Assembly (NCBI GenBank): GCA_964491375.1
Contig: CAZBGL010000106.1
Coordinates: 1-6,849, forward strand
Direction of reading: 5' to 3'
DNA: 6,849 nt
Source: CAZBGL01 sp964491375
Lineage (GTDB): Bacteria > Desulfobacterota > Deferrisomatia > Deferrisomatales > Deferrisomataceae
Each line of letters opens with the position of its first letter. Positions within the stretch are counted from its first letter, which is position 1. The position numbers were made by a program, and so were the translations under genes. Below the pieces are notes generated by a model that saw only the letters and a list, made by a program, of their open reading frames with translations, made no database searches and was not told the origin of the DNA. Positions 5,744-6,849 of the stretch are shown piece after piece.

Positions 5744-5757
5744 TTGACCCACATCAA
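5744..5757. promoter_or_regulatory. FNR/CRP-family operator (FNR-like box)
   Basis: TTGACCCACATCAA is TTGAC-N4-ATCAA, one base away from the perfect FNR/Anr/Dnr palindrome TTGAT-N4-ATCAA. It lies in the divergent region between rtcA and the DUF1858 membrane gene. Its centre (5750.5) is exactly 41.5 bases before the start predicted from the -10 element at 5780-5785, the standard class II activator position. This suggests activation of the membrane gene under low oxygen or nitrosative conditions by an FNR, Dnr or related regulator; which one cannot be told from the box. Confidence 0.65.
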
Positions 5758-5779
5758 GGCCGTGCTCCGGGGGCCGGGA

Positions 5780-5785
5780 TAGGTT
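5780..5785 (+). promoter_or_regulatory. -10 element of the DUF1858 membrane gene
   Basis: TAGGTT keeps the key T1, A2 and T6 of the -10 consensus. No separate -35 is needed in a class II activated promoter, where the operator overlaps that position. The start would be near 5792, giving a leader of about 39 bases. Confidence 0.5.
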
Positions 5786-5816
5786 GGCCCTGCAACGCGA
5801 AGGCAACGCGCGTCCG

Positions 5817-5825
5817 TAAGGAGGT
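5817..5825 (+). promoter_or_regulatory. Strong ribosome binding site
   Basis: TAAGGAGGT is a full match to the anti-Shine-Dalgarno sequence, with GGAGG 6 bases before the ATG at 5831. It is the strongest such site in the window and suggests high expression when the gene is transcribed. Confidence 0.85.
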
Positions 5826-5830
5826 GCCCC

Positions 5831-6718
5831 ATGGACCGCTACACAAAGGGATTCGTCGTCGCATCGGTGGTGTACTTCGCCCTGGCCGCAGGCCTGGGGC
5901 TGTGGATGGGCATGGGGAATGCCCCCGACTGGGCGATGTTCGCCCACGTGCACTTCAACCTGCTGGGCTTCATGGCCATGATGGTCTACGGGGTGGGGTA
6001 CTTCGTGCTGCCCCGGTTCAACGCCCGGGAACTGCGATGGCCGGGCTGGGTGCCGCTGCATTTCTGGGTGGCCAACGTCGGGCTGGTGGGCATGGTGGCG
6101 GCATACCCCGAGAACCCTTCTCCGGCGTTCGGCCTGTTTGCCGGCCTGAGCGTGCTTTCGGCCGTGCTGTTCGCCGCGAACATCGGGGCCACCCTGCTCC
6201 TGCCGGAGCGTGAAGAGGAGCAGCCGGCCCGGGGCCCCGCCCCGGCCCAGGGTGCGGGCACGCCCGCCGAGCGGGCCGAGATCGGCCCGGACACCCGCGT
6301 GGGCGAGATCCTCTCCCGCTGGCCCCACACGGCCCAGGTGTTCGTGGACGCCGGATTCGGGGGCCTGGCCGACCCCGGGCACCGCGAGCAGGTGAAGCAG
6401 CTCCCCATCACCGTGCGCATGGCCTGCCAGCGCCACGGCGTGGACGTGCAGGAGCTGCTCGCCAGGCTGAACGAGGCCATTGCGCGGGGGGCTCCTGCCG
6501 TACCCGAGATCCGGCCCGACCAGATCATCGGCGAGGTCCTGGCCGCCCACCCGGAGACCGAGGCGGTGTTCCGGAAGTACTACGGGTCAGGATGCTTTTC
6601 CTGCCCCGGCCAGAAGACCGAAACCATCAAGCAGAGCGCCATGATCCACAACGTGGACCTGGACCGGCTGCTGGACGAGCTGAACCGGGCCGTGGGCGCC
6701 GACCGGCGCGCGGCCTGA
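5831..6718 (+). CDS. Four-helix heme-copper-oxidase-like membrane protein with tandem DUF1858 units
   Basis: The 295-residue protein has two parts. Residues 1-124 hold four predicted membrane helices (about 7-28, 36-60, 74-92, 100-123). Helix 2 carries 'FAHVHFNLLGF' (37-47) ending in 'YFVLPRF', and helix 3 begins 'PLHFWVANVGL' (75-85). This pattern recalls helices II-III of heme-copper oxidase subunit I, where a helix II histidine binds low-spin heme; His39, His41 and His77 are candidate ligands. The later helices with the CuB ligands are absent, so it is not an oxidase. After an Ala/Pro/Glu-rich linker (125-148) come two DUF1858 (PF08984)-like units. Unit 1 (151-217) lacks the cysteine pair. 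Unit 2 (227-288) keeps it as 'GSGCFSCPG' (Cys255, Cys258) and ends 'LDRLLDELN'. The function is not established; a heme- and metal- or Fe-S-linked redox or NO-related role is inference, supported by the FNR-like operator. It is monocistronic, with its own terminator. Confidence 0.85.
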   Translation: MDRYTKGFVVASVVYFALAAGLGLWMGMGNAPDWAMFAHVHFNLLGFMAMMVYGVGYFVLPRFNARELRWPGWVPLHFWVANVGLVGMVAAYPENPSPAFGLFAGLSVLSAVLFAANIGATLLLPEREEEQPARGPAPAQGAGTPAERAEIGPDTRVGEILSRWPHTAQVFVDAGFGGLADPGHREQVKQLPITVRMACQRHGVDVQELLARLNEAIARGAPAVPEIRPDQIIGEVLAAHPETEAVFRKYYGSGCFSCPGQKTETIKQSAMIHNVDLDRLLDELNRAVGADRRAA

Positions 6719-6739
6719 TCGCACTTCCTCCCCGTGGCG

Positions 6740-6777
6740 CCCCGGGGGCCGGCCCGGCCTCCGGGGTTTTCTTCTTT
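6740..6777 (+). terminator. Intrinsic terminator of the DUF1858 membrane gene
   Basis: An 11-bp stem (CCCCGGGGGCC with GGCCTCCGGGG, one G-T wobble) closes a 5-base loop and is followed by TTTTCTTCTTT. It begins 21 bases after the stop codon at 6718. This is the only classical U-tract terminator in the window. Confidence 0.9.
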
Positions 6778-6849
6778 CCTCCCGGCGTTGTTTCCCGTGG
6801 TCAGGCCGAAGGCGATTTGCGATACACTGGAGTGCGAGGCACCCACACC

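Noticed and set aside
5660..6550. Long upstream extension of the rtcA frame on the minus strand
   Set aside because: The extension is antisense to the DUF1858 membrane gene, crosses its promoter, and precedes the family-typical 'MIPIDGSHGEGGGQ' start that has its own ribosome site.
6795..6849. Possible promoter (TACACT at 6823-6828) for a gene starting to the right of the window
   Set aside because: The -10 matches 4 of 6 bases but no convincing -35 exists at 16-18 bases, and no gene start is visible before the edge.
1..6849. CRISPR array, insertion sequence or toxin-antitoxin locus
   Set aside because: No regularly spaced repeats, no transposase motifs and no small paired genes were seen on either strand.

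Overview
The window is very GC-rich bacterial DNA (by eye well above 65 %), with canonical Shine-Dalgarno sites (GGAGG, AAGGAGGT) and several GTG or TTG starts. The gene set points to a GC-rich, probably anaerobic or facultative member of the former Deltaproteobacteria (Desulfobacterota/Myxococcota type): a putative tripartite-type sugar/urea-like substrate-binding lipofamily protein beside a membrane sensor, an HDOD-CheR pair, a membrane DUF1858 protein and a stand-alone RNA cyclase. This placement is inference from gene content; no taxonomic marker is present.

Left part (1-2416, minus strand). Reading right to left there is an ADP-ribosylglycohydrolase family enzyme (2416-1637), then a secreted ABC_sub_bind (PF04392) periplasmic binding protein (1484-561), then the N-terminus of a membrane-anchored sensor that runs off the left edge (379-1, probable TTG start). 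No ABC permease or ATPase lies beside the binding protein, so it may feed a ligand signal to the sensor rather than serve transport.

Centre (2417-4440). A 105-base divergent region separates the hydrolase from a tight plus-strand two-gene operon: an HDOD-domain protein and a CheR chemoreceptor methyltransferase, 9 bases apart. The operon runs toward a minus-strand tRNA-Leu(UAA) gene with an encoded CCA end. The tRNA has a near-consensus -35 box and a perfect 11-bp hairpin just in front of it.

Right part (4441-6849). rtcA (RNA 3'-terminal phosphate cyclase, minus) and a four-helix membrane protein with two C-terminal DUF1858 units (plus) are divergently transcribed from a 171-base region. That region carries an almost perfect FNR/CRP-family box (TTGAC-N4-ATCAA). 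Its centre is at -41.5 relative to the start inferred from the membrane gene's -10 element, and at about -61.5 relative to a weaker candidate rtcA promoter. The membrane gene has the best ribosome binding site in the window and ends in a textbook intrinsic terminator. This membrane protein and its apparent control by an oxygen- or nitric-oxide-responsive regulator are the most interesting content of the window.
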